A stretch of 64,000 nt of DNA from Wolfiporia cocos (GCA_029448655.1 JACCLO010000013.1:372001-436000), one strand, 5' to 3'; numbered from the stretch's first letter, positions 1 through 12,373 are shown. Program-made: numbers and translations. The notes: generated by a model not told the origin, from the sequence alone.

Positions 1-808
1 CGCGGGGCCTAGCGCGAAGAAAGCTGCCGAGAATGGATTGTCTTGTAGATGGCGATTCGTTGCCGATGGTCAGTGGGTCCATCGATGGTCAAGGCGGTGT
101 CGACGTCGTGGTTGTCGTCGACGAACGACTTGCTCCTCTTCGGCGCTCGTCAGCCCTCCGCTGTCTCCGCTGCCGCACGGCGGCAATCTTAAATTGGCGA
201 ACTCACCCTCAACACCGTCCCAGGGCTCTCCGGCTAGATGCTGCACGAACTGTAGGCGTACTCCTCGTTGTTGGAGTAGGGGAGATCAAAGCATGGTGTT
301 CGGCTGTGCGAACAATAACATGGATCTAGAGAATGCTGTCAGCCACAATTATTATTATTAAAGGCTGCCTCGTTTCTAGATTACTTAGAAATCCTAGGCA
401 CCTGTGAATATCGATGGCTTAGCTTACCTAGAAAGATAGATTAGAGTACGTAAATGAATCGGAATACAGACTACAATGGCGTTAGCGATAACAGTGACGA
501 TCTCACCCTCTTCCCCTTGCCTCCGGGCTGCACCTCCCCGACATTCTATCCGGTCTGCCTGGCTCTCGTCTATCCCGTACGGTAGTAGCTCGCCTTGACC
601 ACGGCCAAAGCAGCTCACCTTACTGATCTGTCGCTGCAGCGTTAGCCAGGTTCATCTGAGGACGCGTCTTTCCTTCAAGTTCCTCCCAGTTTCTGCCTTT
701 CCAGATCCAAGCCGTCATCGACCGTGCACACCGCCTCCTTGAGTGCCGCTAAGGGGGCCTCCTCGCTTTCCACCTGTCCCAGGCTGTTACGAGATTGCAC
801 GAGAGAGC
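1..808. other. Gene-free left edge
   Basis: No gene is supported here. Short open frames on both strands have no recognisable domain. An ATT trinucleotide run ends near 361. The right end must contain the promoter and 5' leader of the GTPase gene that starts at 809. Confidence 0.5.
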
Positions 809-1767
809 ATGTCTGCATCGGCCTCGACGTCATCCGCGAATGCGGGGCCAAGCACACAAGGCTCGCGGCCGTCGTTGGGCAACGGGAACGAGCAGAATAG
901 GTGATGATGTCTCGCGAGAACGTGTCTTTCAATAACTGCTGCGCTAATGCTGTGTGTCCTTGCAGTGTTGTGATCAAGGTCGGAATGTTGGGGGACTCAC
1001 AGATAGGCAAGACCAGTTTGATGGTCAAGTATGTGGAAGGACATTTCGATGAGGACTATATACAGACCCTAGGTGAGCAATGCCGCTTCCCGCTTCCCTG
1101 CTCACTTGTCCTCAATGCCATGATAGGCGTCAATTTCATGGAGAAGACGATCACTGTACGGCGGACCTCGATAACGTTCTCTCTCTGGGATCTTGGCGGA
1201 CAACGGGAATTCGTGAACATGCTTCCCCTTGTCTGTAATGACGCCGTGGCAATCCTATTCATGTTCGACCTCTCGCGGAAATCAACGTTGAACTCGGTGA
1301 AGGAGTGGTACCGACAAGCACGCGGTTTTAACAAGGTATGCTCGCAGTTCAGCTCTCTTTCAGAAAAGAGTTTTTCGTGGTTTACTACGAATATACCCGC
1401 CGTCATTGTGTCTCCGTCAGCATCAATGACATACAAATGTTCATGCCTTGTCTCACAGACCGCGATACCCTTCCTCATCGGTACCAAATTCGACACCTTT
1501 TCTACCTTCCCGCGAGACGAGCAAGAGGAGATCACCAAACAGGTCAGTCCCCAAACACCGCGCAGACTCCCCAATCTAAAGCCCACACACCAGGCGAAAC
1601 GCTTCGCCAAGGCGATGCACGCCTCGCTCATCTTCTGCTCGACGTCCGCGTCCATCAACGTGCAGAAAATCTTCAAGATCGTCCTCGCCAAAGCGTTCGA
1701 TCTCAAATGCGTCATCCCCGAGATCGACGGCGTCGGGGAGCCGATCCTGATGTACGTCGACGTGTAG
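809..1767 (+). CDS. spg1: Spg1/Tem1-type small GTPase of the septation network
   Basis: Ras-superfamily GTPase that in yeasts sits on the spindle pole body and switches on the septation initiation/mitotic exit kinase cascade. The model is five exons, 809-900, 966-1072, 1127-1335, 1459-1542 and 1594-1767, all with GT-AG introns and matching phases, giving 221 residues (fission yeast Spg1 is about 198). The first ~30 residues are a Ser/Ala/Gly-rich leader. The P-loop GDSQIGKTS is at about residues 40-48, switch II reads WDLGGQREF, the guanine-specificity motif is GTKFD instead of the Ras NKxD, and the protein ends ILMYVDV. TKFD and WDLGGQ are characteristic of Spg1/Tem1, separating it from Rab, Rho and Ras. 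There is no C-terminal CaaX cysteine, as expected. The start was chosen because the ATG at 809 joins in frame to the P-loop exon. Confidence 0.93.
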
Positions 1768-1902
1768 CCCGCACGCGACGCGCGCCCCTCCGCGAGCCGG
1801 GCGCGAGCGCTCCGGTCGTCTGCGAGGGTGGAGGTGTAGAGGCCGGGACGATCTGAGGTGTGGTCCACCGCTCCCATCACGCTCCTCCCCGCCAGTCGCT
1901 GA

Positions 1903-1908
1903 AATAAA
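1903..1908 (+). promoter_or_regulatory. Poly(A) signal for the GTPase gene
   Basis: A canonical AATAAA lies 136 nt after the GTPase stop codon in a short A-rich patch. It is the only perfect hexamer seen just downstream, so it probably directs 3' end formation. Confidence 0.45.
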
Positions 1909-4900
1909 ATGGTCCCGTCCTGTGTACGGCGTACTGTTGCTCCTTCACGGACTTGCTATATCATTATAGGCCTTCTCCGCTCCTTGTAGTGACGCTGCGA
2001 CGCGCCGGCCCACAGCCACCACCCCGCTGACGAGGTGCTGCAAAGTTTGCGATCGGCGGGCGCTGAGCGGATCCGCCGCTGCCGGCCGTCCGCCTCCATA
2101 CTTCATATGATTTATACGTATTTTCTGCACAGATCCCTCCTTTCGCGCGGCTTCCCGCACTCGCATCCCCCCGCACACTCCATCCCATCCACCGCCCGGT
2201 CGCATCTGTCGTCTCCGTTCTTGTCGCATATCCTACCGTACTCGTCTTCGCTCTGCACCGCTGTTGAACGTCCACCCCCTTCGCCCATGCTATACACTAG
2301 TCATCGTTAGTCGGTCCCCCCAATCGAATCAGCCCGCCCGCTGTTGTACAATACCTCCTCGTGCGTGCGTTGTCTGATGCTGTGAGCCGATCAAGGCGCG
2401 CGGTGGCGCGCTCCGGTAAGTTGACCGGTCTCAGTTGTGGCTGACGACTCGGTCTCAGTTGTGGCTGACGACTTCTTGGGTCGTGGGTACACAGAGCGCC
2501 TGCCGTCGAGCTGCGCGCTGCATCGCCGCGGTACGCGCCTGCGTGCTTGTCGACATCCTCCGTCCAGGTTGACTGTTTGTAGTGCACTTTTGAAAGTACA
2601 CTATGAGATCGATGTCGCGATTCAATATTCAATATTCAGGGACGATTGATCGCCTGCATTCATGCACGATGGTCGGGCTGTGCAAATTATAAAGCATATA
2701 CACCTGATTGGGCTGCAAATTGCTGCAGTGGAGAATGGAGCATGGCGTTTCCGCGGTGAATCGCAGATCGGAATGATCGCCAGCTGCCGGCCCGCACCTG
2801 CCCTGGCAATTACAGCTCTTCGGCGGCTCGTGCAAGAGCCGACTCTTTGCATACCGAGATGAACGTTTTTTCCAGATCAGAATTAGAACATCATTTGGAG
2901 GAAAATTGGGCGCTGCTGGTAGCGGGGTGAGTGGTGATAACGAGATGATACGAATTATGGTCGTTCTGCGAGGCACTGATGCTCATATTAATACTAACAG
3001 AAGCAGACCACGCCCGTCGAGTCTCGCACTCGATGAATGGACTCACACTTAGCGAGGCAAGCACGGGGTTCTCGCTGCCGAATTTGCGTGCATATATAGG
3101 CACATAATGTGCCCGAGCCGAGTTGCGCAAGGGTGCGTTTCATTTGCGCGTCGCATGCCGTCGAACTTACGTCCTGCGAATTTGTAGTGCTGTGGACCCG
3201 TCTACAAATGCGCGTAGATTGGGGGGTCGTAACGTCAAAGCACACGACCATCTGACTCTCTCGATGACCCTGGTATAGGTTTTCTGAGATGGTGTCTTCA
3301 ATGTCTCTGCACTGCCCGTCGCACCTCGAGCATTACAAATTGTCTATTAGACTTGGCGGCGACCTGGCCTTCACCCTGAATGATGCTGCGCCCTTGTCAC
3401 AGAACGCTTCCACATCTGATCATCAGTAAGTCGCCGTAAGCCTTCGTCAGCTCTGTCGAGACAGCATTGTCGCTCACCAGATCTGACCGGGTCTCGGGAC
3501 GGCAAATCAAGCGAGATGCGTACCATCCCCGATCTTTGCCGCACTCGCGCGACCCCGCAAACAGATCGCCCACAAATCAATCCCAGGCGACCCTGTGACT
3601 GATCATGATATATGTCGCGCCCGGACATGTCGCAGCCATCAGCTCGTCACTCACGCCGCGCCACAGCTAACCGCACCAGGCGCCACGAGCGCCGTTCTCC
3701 GAGGCACGCGTGGGTCTACGCCGTAATAGCGTGCGTCCCTGGCTCACATCCCACCGCACGGCGAAGCACTGGCCGGCTCACTCCTCAGCGCCCAGCGCTC
3801 AACACCTTATTCGAAGTTCGTTCTCGTGGACCCCTCGAACGAGGCCGGTACGCTCCAGCTTTCTGATACACGTTGCGACACGGGCAGCCGAGGCCGGCAC
3901 ATCCGCGCCTCACAGCTTCCAAGCTCCAGACCGCAATCCCGGCACGCTCGCGCTGTCAAGGCGGTAATAACGAGACGTCGCGTAGCCTGCCCTCATCCGA
4001 CAAGCTCGCACGTCTCCTCGAAACTTGCGAAATTGCAGACGCCACGCGCGACGCCAGCGGGCGGGAGCAATGCAATGCCGTAAGGCACGCGCCGACGCGC
4101 CAGCGGCTGCCCGCCGCGCGGCTAGCTCGTACGTGCGCGTCGATTGCAATTGACCGCTGCGTCCGCCGGCCATCTGCCACCTGCGACCCCGCTCTCATCG
4201 ATCCGTACCGCTGGTGGACCGAGCGTCCCATCTGCGATACTCGGGACCCTGGCCACACGCCGCTGTTTTAATTCGTGGCGCGGCAGGCGCCGGCTCGCCC
4301 GCCGAGTGCATGATTAACGCGCGGCGCCGACGATTAATAAAGCAAGCGGTGCGTCCGCAGACTTCTGCGACGCCACTCGTTCGAGGGAGGCCCGCTAGGC
4401 TCGATCGGCGTGAGCATCACGACGCTAGCCCGATTTGGTCTTCCCGGCGGCACGGCCTGCGCCTTCGCACTTCGCACACGGATCCGCCAGCAGCCACCGG
4501 GGGCCCACCCACCGGGCACTGCGCAATGATCAATCGGACAGGGCGCACCCACGCGTGCGCCGCAGCCAGCTGCGCGTCCCCGCCAGGGTCCACCCGTGGG
4601 CCGAGCAGAGGACGGTGCACGTTCTGATCATCGTCCCACGCGCCTTCTCTCGTCATCGACCATGACGGTATTATCATCCGCGAATTACGGCGCGGGCCCG
4701 GCGTGCGGGGGCCGATACGAGTAGAGTACAGTCGGCCCACGTGCTCGATACTCATATGCATACTATCATTAGCCCTACGATGCAATCGCAACAGTAATGC
4801 GATTCCGCGTTTAGCTCTACTCCCTCCAATTCATAAAATATGAGAAGAGATAAGAATTGAACAATGCCAATGAGAGCTATTGATGGGCTTCGGCTCACTT

Positions 4901-5354
4901 TTTCACACGATGAAACCCTTCCAAAACCCTTCTTGCTATCCAGTAGACCGAGTAGATTATTTTCCGAGAGGGTATCTGCGTTGTGCCAAGATACAGAGGC
5001 AGATTGCAGTCAGAGCGTGACATCAGCCACATACCTCATTCGCCAAAATCGAACTCAGCTTCCTGTTGCTGATGGCAGGGTGATGCCGGCCGGCTGCAGC
5101 GCACCGACAGCATAATGCCGTGCGTTCGGCAACTTGGCGATCATCACTGATGGGCCCGTGACTGATGTTCAAAGCTGCATTGCTGTTGCGATACTGCATG
5201 GGCTTCGGTATCATGCCTAATGCACTTCTACAGGCTTGTAAAATACTAGAGATATCACCGAGAGGTTTGAGCTTCAAGTCATGGAGAGAGAGGCAAAACT
5301 CGGCGGGTCAAGCAAAGAAGTTGCATTACTGGGACAGCGATCTCGTGAACTCAG
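1909..5354. other. Gene-poor GC-rich spacer
   Basis: About 3.4 kb with no supported gene. Open frames exist on both strands but are what GC-rich DNA gives by chance: Arg/Ala/Pro-rich translations without domains and with equally long antisense partners. No RNA gene or long repeat was recognised. Confidence 0.5.
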
Positions 5355-5525
5355 CTCCCCGGCCTGCAGCCTTCTGACCGGACTCGCCATGTGCACCCGG
5401 GCCCCGTCCCACGCGAGGACTCGAGCTCGGGATGCGCCGCGCGCCGCGCTCCTCAGGCTCAGCGCTCAGGCCCAGGGTCCGCGGGCCCCGCCGGGCGTCG
5501 CCCCAGCCCCCGCGCGCCGACCGCT
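5355..5525 (+). repeat. Dispersed GC-rich repeat, copy 1
   Basis: About 170 bp that recurs in inverted orientation at 9552-9745. Shared blocks include CCGTCCCACGCGAGGACTCG, CGAGCTCGGGATGC and CCGCGGGCCCCGCCG. By eye the copies differ at a minority of positions plus a few small indels. No coding function is evident, so this may be a fragment of an old mobile element or duplicated intergenic DNA. Confidence 0.75.
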
Positions 5526-7871
5526 CGCACGCGGGCCATCCGCGCCTCGCACGCTCGCACGCTCGACCGCTCGATCGCTCGCACGCACGCAGACCCTGCG
5601 CTCCGCGCACGCCGCGTCCGGCCGTCCGCTTGTCCGCGACACGGTGCGCGCGTGCGCGCCGTTCCCACCGCGCGCGCGGACGCTGATGCCGGTGCGTTCG
5701 CGGGCGCTCGGATGCGGGGGGTGCTCGTGCAAGCGCGCACGGTGCAGGGTAAGAGGGTGCGAGATAAGAGGATGATGTAGGGTGGGGAAGCTGCGACTGC
5801 CCCCGCGTGCGTCGCTCCTGGTTCTGGTGCGCGCAGATCCGCGCATGACGTGCGTCCGCAGGGCCCCGGGCAGGACCCGCCCGTGTGCGCCTGCGTCCGG
5901 GCGTTGTGCGGAGATCCTGCGGTGGGCCAGCCAATCTCTATTCTGCCCGGCTCGTATCGCGGCCAGCGAAGTGGCGCCATGGATGCATATATATACGGTG
6001 CGGTCGCCAATCGGCGAAGGCGAAGGCGAAGGCGTCAGGGATGGGAACGGCGCTGGGTGGGTATGTATGTGCGCGGCGATACGCGGGGCCCTGCGGCTTA
6101 GGTGGGTGCCGTGCGCGGTGGGCCCGTGCCCGAGAACGCGAGCAGGAGGCGCGTACGGTACATGGCCTGCGGAATAGGAAGCTGATGGGCGCCGCTGGGC
6201 ATCTGGTCAGAAGGTACGTAGGAAAGGACGGCCGCGGGACCCTGACAGAGGAAGCGGGGGCCCTGAACCGGGAGTGCGGGCTGGGAGGGATCGTCCGGGG
6301 CACGAGATTGGGCGCGGCGTGGAGATCTCGAGCTTGGGGACTGGTCTCCCTTGATCATGATGCTCGATGGCCGGCAGATGGCTTGGGTCTCCTTCTGCGG
6401 AACAACGAGGTCAGGGTGGAATACAACGGTTGGGCTTGAATCGGGCGGCTTCGAAGCCTGGTTCTCCTTGTCGAACTTCTGACCTCTGATACCACCATCG
6501 GTCCCATCAGCTTAGTCCCTTTTGCACATGGCATGGCTCTCTTTGGAGCACTCGGATAACGAGGTGGGTTCTCACTGTGCCTTGTCGCAAATTGACCGAG
6601 TTCGAGATGGCGGGTGTCATTACAAGCGATATCCAAACGAAAAGGGTTCATCTTTGATGTTGATGCAAGACCAAAGCTCGTGCCCCATTCAACGTTGAGC
6701 TGAGTGGCAAGGGACCGGGCATTCGCTTGTCGCGGCGACCTGGCGGAGCGCCTCGGTGGTCTTCAAATCTTCAGCCTGATGTTCCTCGAGCGAAGGCTCA
6801 TTGTCCCGGTCCCTGGACTCCTATCTCGGACATTGGCCGGTCTAAAATGGTGGACCTGCAGCGGTGCAGTGCGCTACTCTGTCTGATCCATGACGGCACA
6901 TGCATCGCCTGCGTCACATTGTGAGCGTGATATATGGCCGTGGGCGCACTGCCCGAGGCTGCGGCGGGGCGGGTCCAATTAATAATTGTTCGGAAGGCGG
7001 CGACGACAACGTCGGTGTGGGCATAGCAACGATGTATTAGCCCGCTCGAAGGTGTGAATCGAATTCTGGTGATGCGGGTGCCCGCCGCGGCGCCGAATCG
7101 CACGATCTCGGCCCAGATTGCACCTGCGACGGACAGAGGGTGAGATGAGGGCGGGTGCCATAGATGGTGCGCGCCGCCCGGGGGGCGGTGGGCCAATCGG
7201 AGGCGGCCGGAGATAGCCCCACAGCGGCAGTGTCTGCGCCGGCCGACCGCTCTTCTCGTCAGGGCCAGCTTCTCGCTCGGTTTGGTTTGGACATGTCCAG
7301 GGCCAAACGCGAGTTTTTGTGCGTGTTGCCATGAATTCGCACCGCTTCGGGCGACGAATTTGACGTGTTGTTTCTGCTCGACATATATGGCCGCCACCGT
7401 GGAAGGATCACAGATCCTCATAAGGCCTCCGCTCGGACGCTCCATCCCGCCCTGCACAGCACCTCTCATCACTCGCAGGCCTCTCTCGGCTAGCTTCCAT
7501 AGCTCGAGCCTGCCCAGACTCGCCTGATTCGCCGGAACATTCAGCGCATAAAGCCGCCAGCACGCGCTGTCGCTCGTCATACCGATCGCCAACTGAACAT
7601 TCTTCCCTGCGCTCGAGCCGGCACCCTCAGCTCAGGGTGTTCAAAAGCCTGCGTTCTCTCTCGCACCCACGTCCACAAGTCGCCGGGCTCCCCGAATCCT
7701 CAGCGCTCTCTAGCACCACTTTAGCAAGTGAGTACGCCACTACACTTTGGGTAAGCCCACGTGTTCCCGCTCCTTCATATTAAACGCTAATCAGAGACTC
7801 CTCAGGGCATTCCGTCACCGGGCTTCAAGCACATCCCACATCAGCTGCCCACAAGCCACCAGCGCACCACC
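5526..7871. other. Gene-poor spacer with simple repeats
   Basis: No supported gene. It contains a run of CGCTCGCACG-like units near 5545-5590 and four units of GGCGAA at 6012-6034. A 264-codon minus-strand frame at 6798-7592 has no domain and is treated as chance. The last ~300 bp holds the promoter of the F-box gene starting at 7872, with CT-rich stretches. Confidence 0.5.
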
Positions 7872-9141
7872 ATGTCCTCCCTGCTCGCCCACCTCCCCGA
7901 GGAGCTCCTCGAGCACATCCTCGAGCTCGCCATCACCCCGGCCGCGCCGGCGCCGCTCTACCGCCCCTCCTGGCACCCCCCACAGCCGCACTCGCCCAGC
8001 GGCGCCCCGCCCGGCGCCCCGAGCGCGCCCGCGCCGCTCCTCGTCTCGCGCACCTGGTTCCGCATCGCGACGCCGCTGTACTACCGGCACGTCGTCCTCC
8101 GCTGTCACCACCAAGCGCGCCTGCTCGCGTACGCGCTCGCGGACAACCCCGCGCTCGGCGCGTGCGTGCGCTCCCTCCGCGTCGAGGGCACGTTCGCCGC
8201 GCTCCCCGACGTCGTGCGCGCGTGCCCCGCGCTCGAGGCGTTCGACATGACCGTCGACAACGGCGCCGCGGAGGCGGGCCCGGCGGACGGGTCGGTGCAC
8301 CGGTTCTGCAGCGGCTTCCGGCTGATGCCCCGCGTCAAGCACCTTGTCATACGCAAGAACGCGTACTTGACGCAGCCCGTGCCCACGCTCGTCATCGACG
8401 AGCTCGGCAAGGCTATCAGCGCCGGCTGGGAACAGTTGGTGAGTCGCTTCGTTCTGTGCTGCTGCGTTCCCACTCGGCCTCGGCGTGTGCAGCGAGCTCG
8501 CCCGTCTCGGCGATCGGCGTGCCGAGTCAGCACGCCGAGCGAGCGCGCAGCAGTTTCTGAACGGCAACTAGCATACTGACGGCGGCCGTTCCAACAGGAA
8601 ACGGTGAACATCGCGTTCCGGTACTCGCCCTCGGCGGCGTCCAACTCGTTCGTCGCTTCGCTCAAGATGGCGCCGCGGCTGCGGGACGTGCGCGCGCTGC
8701 TCCCCGCGGTGTGGAACACGACGCTGCTCGAGGTGCGCCCCCTTCCGCTCGCGCTCCGCTCTCACCTCACCACCCCGCCCACAGATCTCCGCGAACCCGG
8801 CGCTGGAGCGCATCCAGCTGACGCCGACCACGGAGCTGGTGGGCGCGCACCTGTTCCTGTCCGAGGCGCGCAAGCACCCGCGGCTGATCGAGCTCATCCG
8901 CGCGGGCACGCCCACCATGCGCCTCCGCGCGCACACCACGACCGTCGTGCCGAGCGCGTACGCTGCCCTGCCGCCGCCGCTGCCCGTCGGCGTACCGCAA
9001 ATCCGCGTGCCGCCGCAGAGCACCCCCCGCGCGCACGCGAAGCCCGAGCACCGCCGCGACGCGCACGCGCACGCGGGCATCCCGCTGCTCGTCGCGCCGC
9101 AGCGGCACGGCCCCGCCGCGCGCCGCATGAGCGCCGTGTAG
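7872..9141 (+). CDS. Probable F-box protein
   Basis: Three exons, 7872-8438, 8598-8732 and 8785-9141, are joined by GT-AG introns in matching phase, giving 352 residues. The N-terminus (residues ~5-50) reads LPEELLEHILELAI followed, after a Pro/Ala-rich insert, by LLVSRTWFRIATPLYYRHV. That is the F-box/F-box-like pattern, which in SCF ubiquitin ligases binds Skp1. The remainder, with leucine-spaced stretches such as ACVRSLRVEGTF and RVKHLVIRKN, resembles the degenerate leucine-rich substrate-binding region of agaricomycete F-box proteins. The C-terminal ~90 residues are Ala/Pro/His-rich. The Pro-rich insert within the F-box is odd. The substrate is unknown. Confidence 0.7.
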
Positions 9142-10133
9142 ACGTGCGTGCGTCCCGCCCGCGAACGACCCTGTAGCATACCGTGCAATGCGCATGCCAT
9201 ACCCTGCTATTACCATACCCGCCGGCCTCTTCCTTCTCGCTGTGTACCCCGTCTTAGCCTGCCCCCCCCCGTCTGGACTGTCTCCCGCAGCTCGGACTGT
9301 CCCCTCAGCTTTATCAAAACTCGCCGTGCGTCTGTACAGTACTACCACGATCCTGCCGAGGCCGTCCTCGCTGCCGCTTGAAAGTACACTATATACACTA
9401 GCTAGCGTTAATGTCTGCCGCCTGCTGCACCTGCGCGCAGGCGACACACTCGTACTGCATACACTCTTAATGCAAAGTCGTCGTAATGTGTGGCCGTGGA
9501 TTCGCGTTGTGGTGTGTCAGGATCGTGTAGGCTGTCGCCGCGGACGTCTGCGCGGGGGCAGATTGGGCGACACTCGGCGGGGCCCGCGGGTCCTGAGCCT
9601 GAGGCCTGAAAGGAGAGGGAGAGCTCGGCGCGCGGTGCATCCCGAGCTCGAGTCCTCGCGTGGGACGGGGTGCACAATATGGCAGGCGAATTCCGTCAGA
9701 AGGCAGAAGCGTCGTGTCGTGATATCTTCGCAGGCTGGGGAGCGAAACTATCGGTCGGCGCTCGTGGTAAAGCGTCCAGTAGCGCGATAGGCGCCGCGGA
9801 GGAAGCGCTCGGTGCGTCGCGCCACAGGAACCAAATATTTGGCATCGTGTACCAAGCGGGGAGCGGTGCGAGCACGCCGCCAGACACCACCGCCGGCAAA
9901 TCCTCAAGGTGAGCCCGAATCTATGCTTGCGTGCTGTGCGCGGCCGCCCCGGCGTGCTCTGCGTCTCCGGGGCTGTCGAACGAGGGGCGACACTTGGCGC
10001 GGGGGGCTCCGCGGGGGCTGGATGGCGGCGGGGCGGCGCTGATGACGCCGGCTGCCGCGGCCCCGGTGTGCTGCTCTCGGCGTGCTGCAGGTATACTGAC
10101 CACATCCGTCTTGATCGCGTCGCGTCTGCGCAG
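9142..10133. other. Spacer between the F-box and eL24 genes
   Basis: About 1 kb. It holds the second copy of the dispersed repeat (9552-9745) and, near its right end, a pyrimidine-rich leader expected before a ribosomal-protein gene. A possible 5' UTR intron donor (GGTATACTG) occurs near 10090 but cannot be confirmed. Confidence 0.5.
9552..9745 (-). repeat. Dispersed GC-rich repeat, copy 2 (inverted)
   Basis: Reverse complement of the 5355-5525 repeat. Matching starts around GCTCCCCAGCCTGC and runs through the GCGAGGACTCGAGCTCGGG block to the GCGGGCCCCGCC block. The pair forms inverted repeats about 4 kb apart around the F-box gene. Confidence 0.75.
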
Positions 10134-10760
10134 ATGGTGCGTCGCATGTCCCGCCGCGCGCTGCCCCGAGCTGACGCGTGCACCCCGAGCGCAGAAGACC
10201 GAGATCGACTCGTTCTCCGGCTTCCGCATCTACCCCAGCAGGGGCAGGCTCTTCGTCCGGGGCGACAACAAGGTGCGCCCCGCCCCGCCGTGCGCTGCCG
10301 CGGCGCCGCGCGCTGACCGCTGCCCGCAGGTCTTCCGCTTCGGGACGAGCAAGAACGAGTCGCTCTTCCTGCAGCGCAAGAACCCGCGCAAGATCGCGTG
10401 GACGCAGGTCTACCGCCGCATGCACAAGAAGGGCATCACCGAGGAGGTCGCCAAGAAGCGCTCCCGCAAGACCGTGAAGCACCAGCGCGGCATCGTCGGC
10501 GCGGACCTCGCCGCCATCGCCGCCCGCCGCAACCAGAGCGCCGCCGCCCGCCTCCAGGCGCGCACCGCCGCCATCCAGAAGGCCAAGGCGGAGAAGAAGG
10601 AGAAGGAGTCCAAGAAGGAGAAGGCGAAGGTGCGTCTCCCGTGCCCCCGCCTGTGCGCCGGCCGCTCACGCGCATCCGCCAGCCTGCGGCGGGACGCGCG
10701 CCCGCGTCCGCCCCCCGCGTGTCGAAGCAGCAGATGAAGGGTGGCAAGGGCGGCCGCTGA
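10134..10760 (+). CDS. rpl24: 60S ribosomal protein eL24
   Basis: Large-subunit ribosomal protein at the subunit interface. Four coding exons: 10134-10136, 10195-10272, 10330-10629 and 10683-10760. The first coding exon is just the ATG, followed directly by GTGCGT. The second begins AAG, giving the expected N-terminus MKTEIDSFSG. Family blocks follow in order: RGDNK, RKNPRKIAWTQVYRR, HKKGITEEVAKKRSRKTVK, a Lys/Glu-rich helix, and the VSKQQMKGGKGGR end. Length is 152 residues; eukaryotic eL24 is about 155. All splice phases agree (459 coding nt). It is tail to tail with the coiled-coil gene, 341 bp away. Confidence 0.95.
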
Positions 10761-11101
10761 GCTTCTCTCTTCCTCCCTGCCTTGCTCCCCCCTTCGTCGC
10801 ACTATGTCCCTCCGGCTCTCGCACAAAATGTATGGGTACAGCATGCTCTCGCACCATGACATTATGCTATCGTTGCACTGTACATGCCCGCGCCTGTGCC
10901 TGCGGTGCCGGATGGAGCGCGCCACCGGCGGCGTACTTTCTGGATTGTATCATACTCTAGCTTTTTACGGCACCCTCGTAATGCGACGCAATACAGCTGA
11001 GCATGCCGGTGCGTGCCACGCACGGTGCACTATACATGGTGGGTTCGTACAGAGTTGAATCTTGAACCGTGGCTCGGAAGGGCGCCCGCTGCGTGCGCGC
11101 A
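10761..11101. other. Convergent intergenic region
   Basis: The 3' flanks of the eL24 gene (+) and the coiled-coil gene (-) meet here. Nothing else is recognised. Confidence 0.6.
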
Positions 11102-12373
11102 TCACCCGCCAGACGCACCTCGGCTGCGGCGCTCGTGCTCCTCCTCGACGGCAGCGAGCGCGTCGCCAGAGGCCTCCGCGAGCCTCACGAACGCATCGAG
11201 GAGTGCGGGGACGACGAACGGCGCGCTGCACTCGCGGCGCACGTCCGCGAGGACGCCCTCCGCTCGCACGCGGCGCGCCCGCTCCTCCTGCACCGCGCGC
11301 TCGGCGGTCGCGCGCGCGGCGGCCTCCTGTGCGATGCGCGCGCGCAGAACTGGGTGCAACGAACGCGGTCAGCATGTGCCTCGGTTTTGCGGAGGACGGA
11401 CGGGGGGAAGGGAGACGGACCGGAGACCTCGTCCGAGAGCGCGGACTGGGCGACCTCGCGGGCGTGGAGTGAAGCCCCGCGGGCGGTGAGCGACGCTTCG
11501 CGGGAGTCGAGCGACGCCTCGCGGGATTTGAGCGACGCCTCGTGGGAGTTGAGCGACGCCTCGCGGGAGTTGAGTGAAACCTCGCGGGCGTTGAGTAGGA
11601 CCTCGCGGACGTTGAGCGCTGCGGCTCGCCTGCGGACGGCCTCGAGCTCGTGCGTTGCGGCGGTCGTGTCCTGCGGGGGTTCGCCTCTTTTGTCTGGCGC
11701 GTTTGGCGCGTTTGGCGCGTTTGGTGCTGGCGGCTTCGGTGGGAGCGCGAAGGGTGCAGCTCTTCGCGATCGGAAAGGTGCCGCGGGCGGGGGCGCGGCC
11801 GTCAGCGAGAGGATCGCTAGCTGTGTCTTGCTTGGCGTTGCCGGGGATGGCGCCGAGCGCGGCGTGTAAGTCGACGACGGACTGAGTGGCGAGGCGAGCA
11901 CGGGGGGATGGTATCGCCGCCTATCCTGCGAAGCACTCGCGGGTCAGCCTTCACAGTAAGATGTGCCTGCGGTACGCCTCACTATGTGGGGTCTTTTATT
12001 AAGTTCGAACCCTTCCGCGTCGCCCGATGACTTCGTGCTTGGAGACGCGGCGGAAGGAGACGCGGCAGTGGGGGAGTCTGAAGCATGAGACAGGCGTGAG
12101 GACGCTGAGCTGAGCTGGGATGTGGTCCTCGTCAGCGCCGCAGGGCCTGTCGGTACGCCCGCTAGGAGAGCCAGGCGGGGAGACTTGAAGGTTCTGGGCG
12201 GCAATGTCGACGTTGGCGGCAGTGGTCTCTTGAGTGAACCTGTCTTGCCGGGTGGAGATGCGGCCTTGAGTGTGGTCAGAGGCGTTCCGCTAGTGGATTT
12301 GTGAGCGGTAATGCGTGCACGGCGATGATTAGCGGCGATTCGCAGACGTTGATTATGACTTGGGTCGGTTCAT
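11102..12373 (-). CDS. Coiled-coil protein with seven-residue repeats
   Basis: Model of four exons on the minus strand: 12360-12373, 11983-12289, 11421-11925 and 11102-11349. It totals 1074 nt, so 357 residues; the phases agree. The N-terminal third is Ser/Thr/Pro-rich and basic, and probably disordered. A short NAP repeat (NAPNAPNAP) follows, then about eight units of a seven-residue repeat of the type SREASLN, then an Ala/Arg/Glu-rich helix ending EEEHERRSRGASGG. The regular spacing suggests a long coiled coil. No family was recognised. The first exon (14 nt, donor GTCATA) and the last intron donor (GTCCGT) are weak; the other intron is canonical. The C-terminal helix has a decayed relative at 14807-15043. 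Confidence 0.6.
11455..11625 (-). repeat. 21-bp tandem repeat inside the coiled-coil gene
   Basis: About eight in-frame copies of a 21-bp unit (consensus near GCGACGCCTCGCGGGAGTTG on the plus strand) encode the seven-residue repeats. Outer units are more diverged than central ones. A separate run of TTTGGCGCG units lies at about 11693-11722. Confidence 0.8.

Noticed and set aside
5281..6439. Several overlapping open frames of 120-200 codons on both strands
   Set aside because: They are Arg/Ala/Pro-rich and open in nearly all frames, the hallmark of high GC, and they overlap a noncoding dispersed repeat.
6798..7592. 264-codon open frame on the minus strand
   Set aside because: No domain, no good start context, composition typical of GC-rich noncoding DNA, and antisense frames are comparably long.
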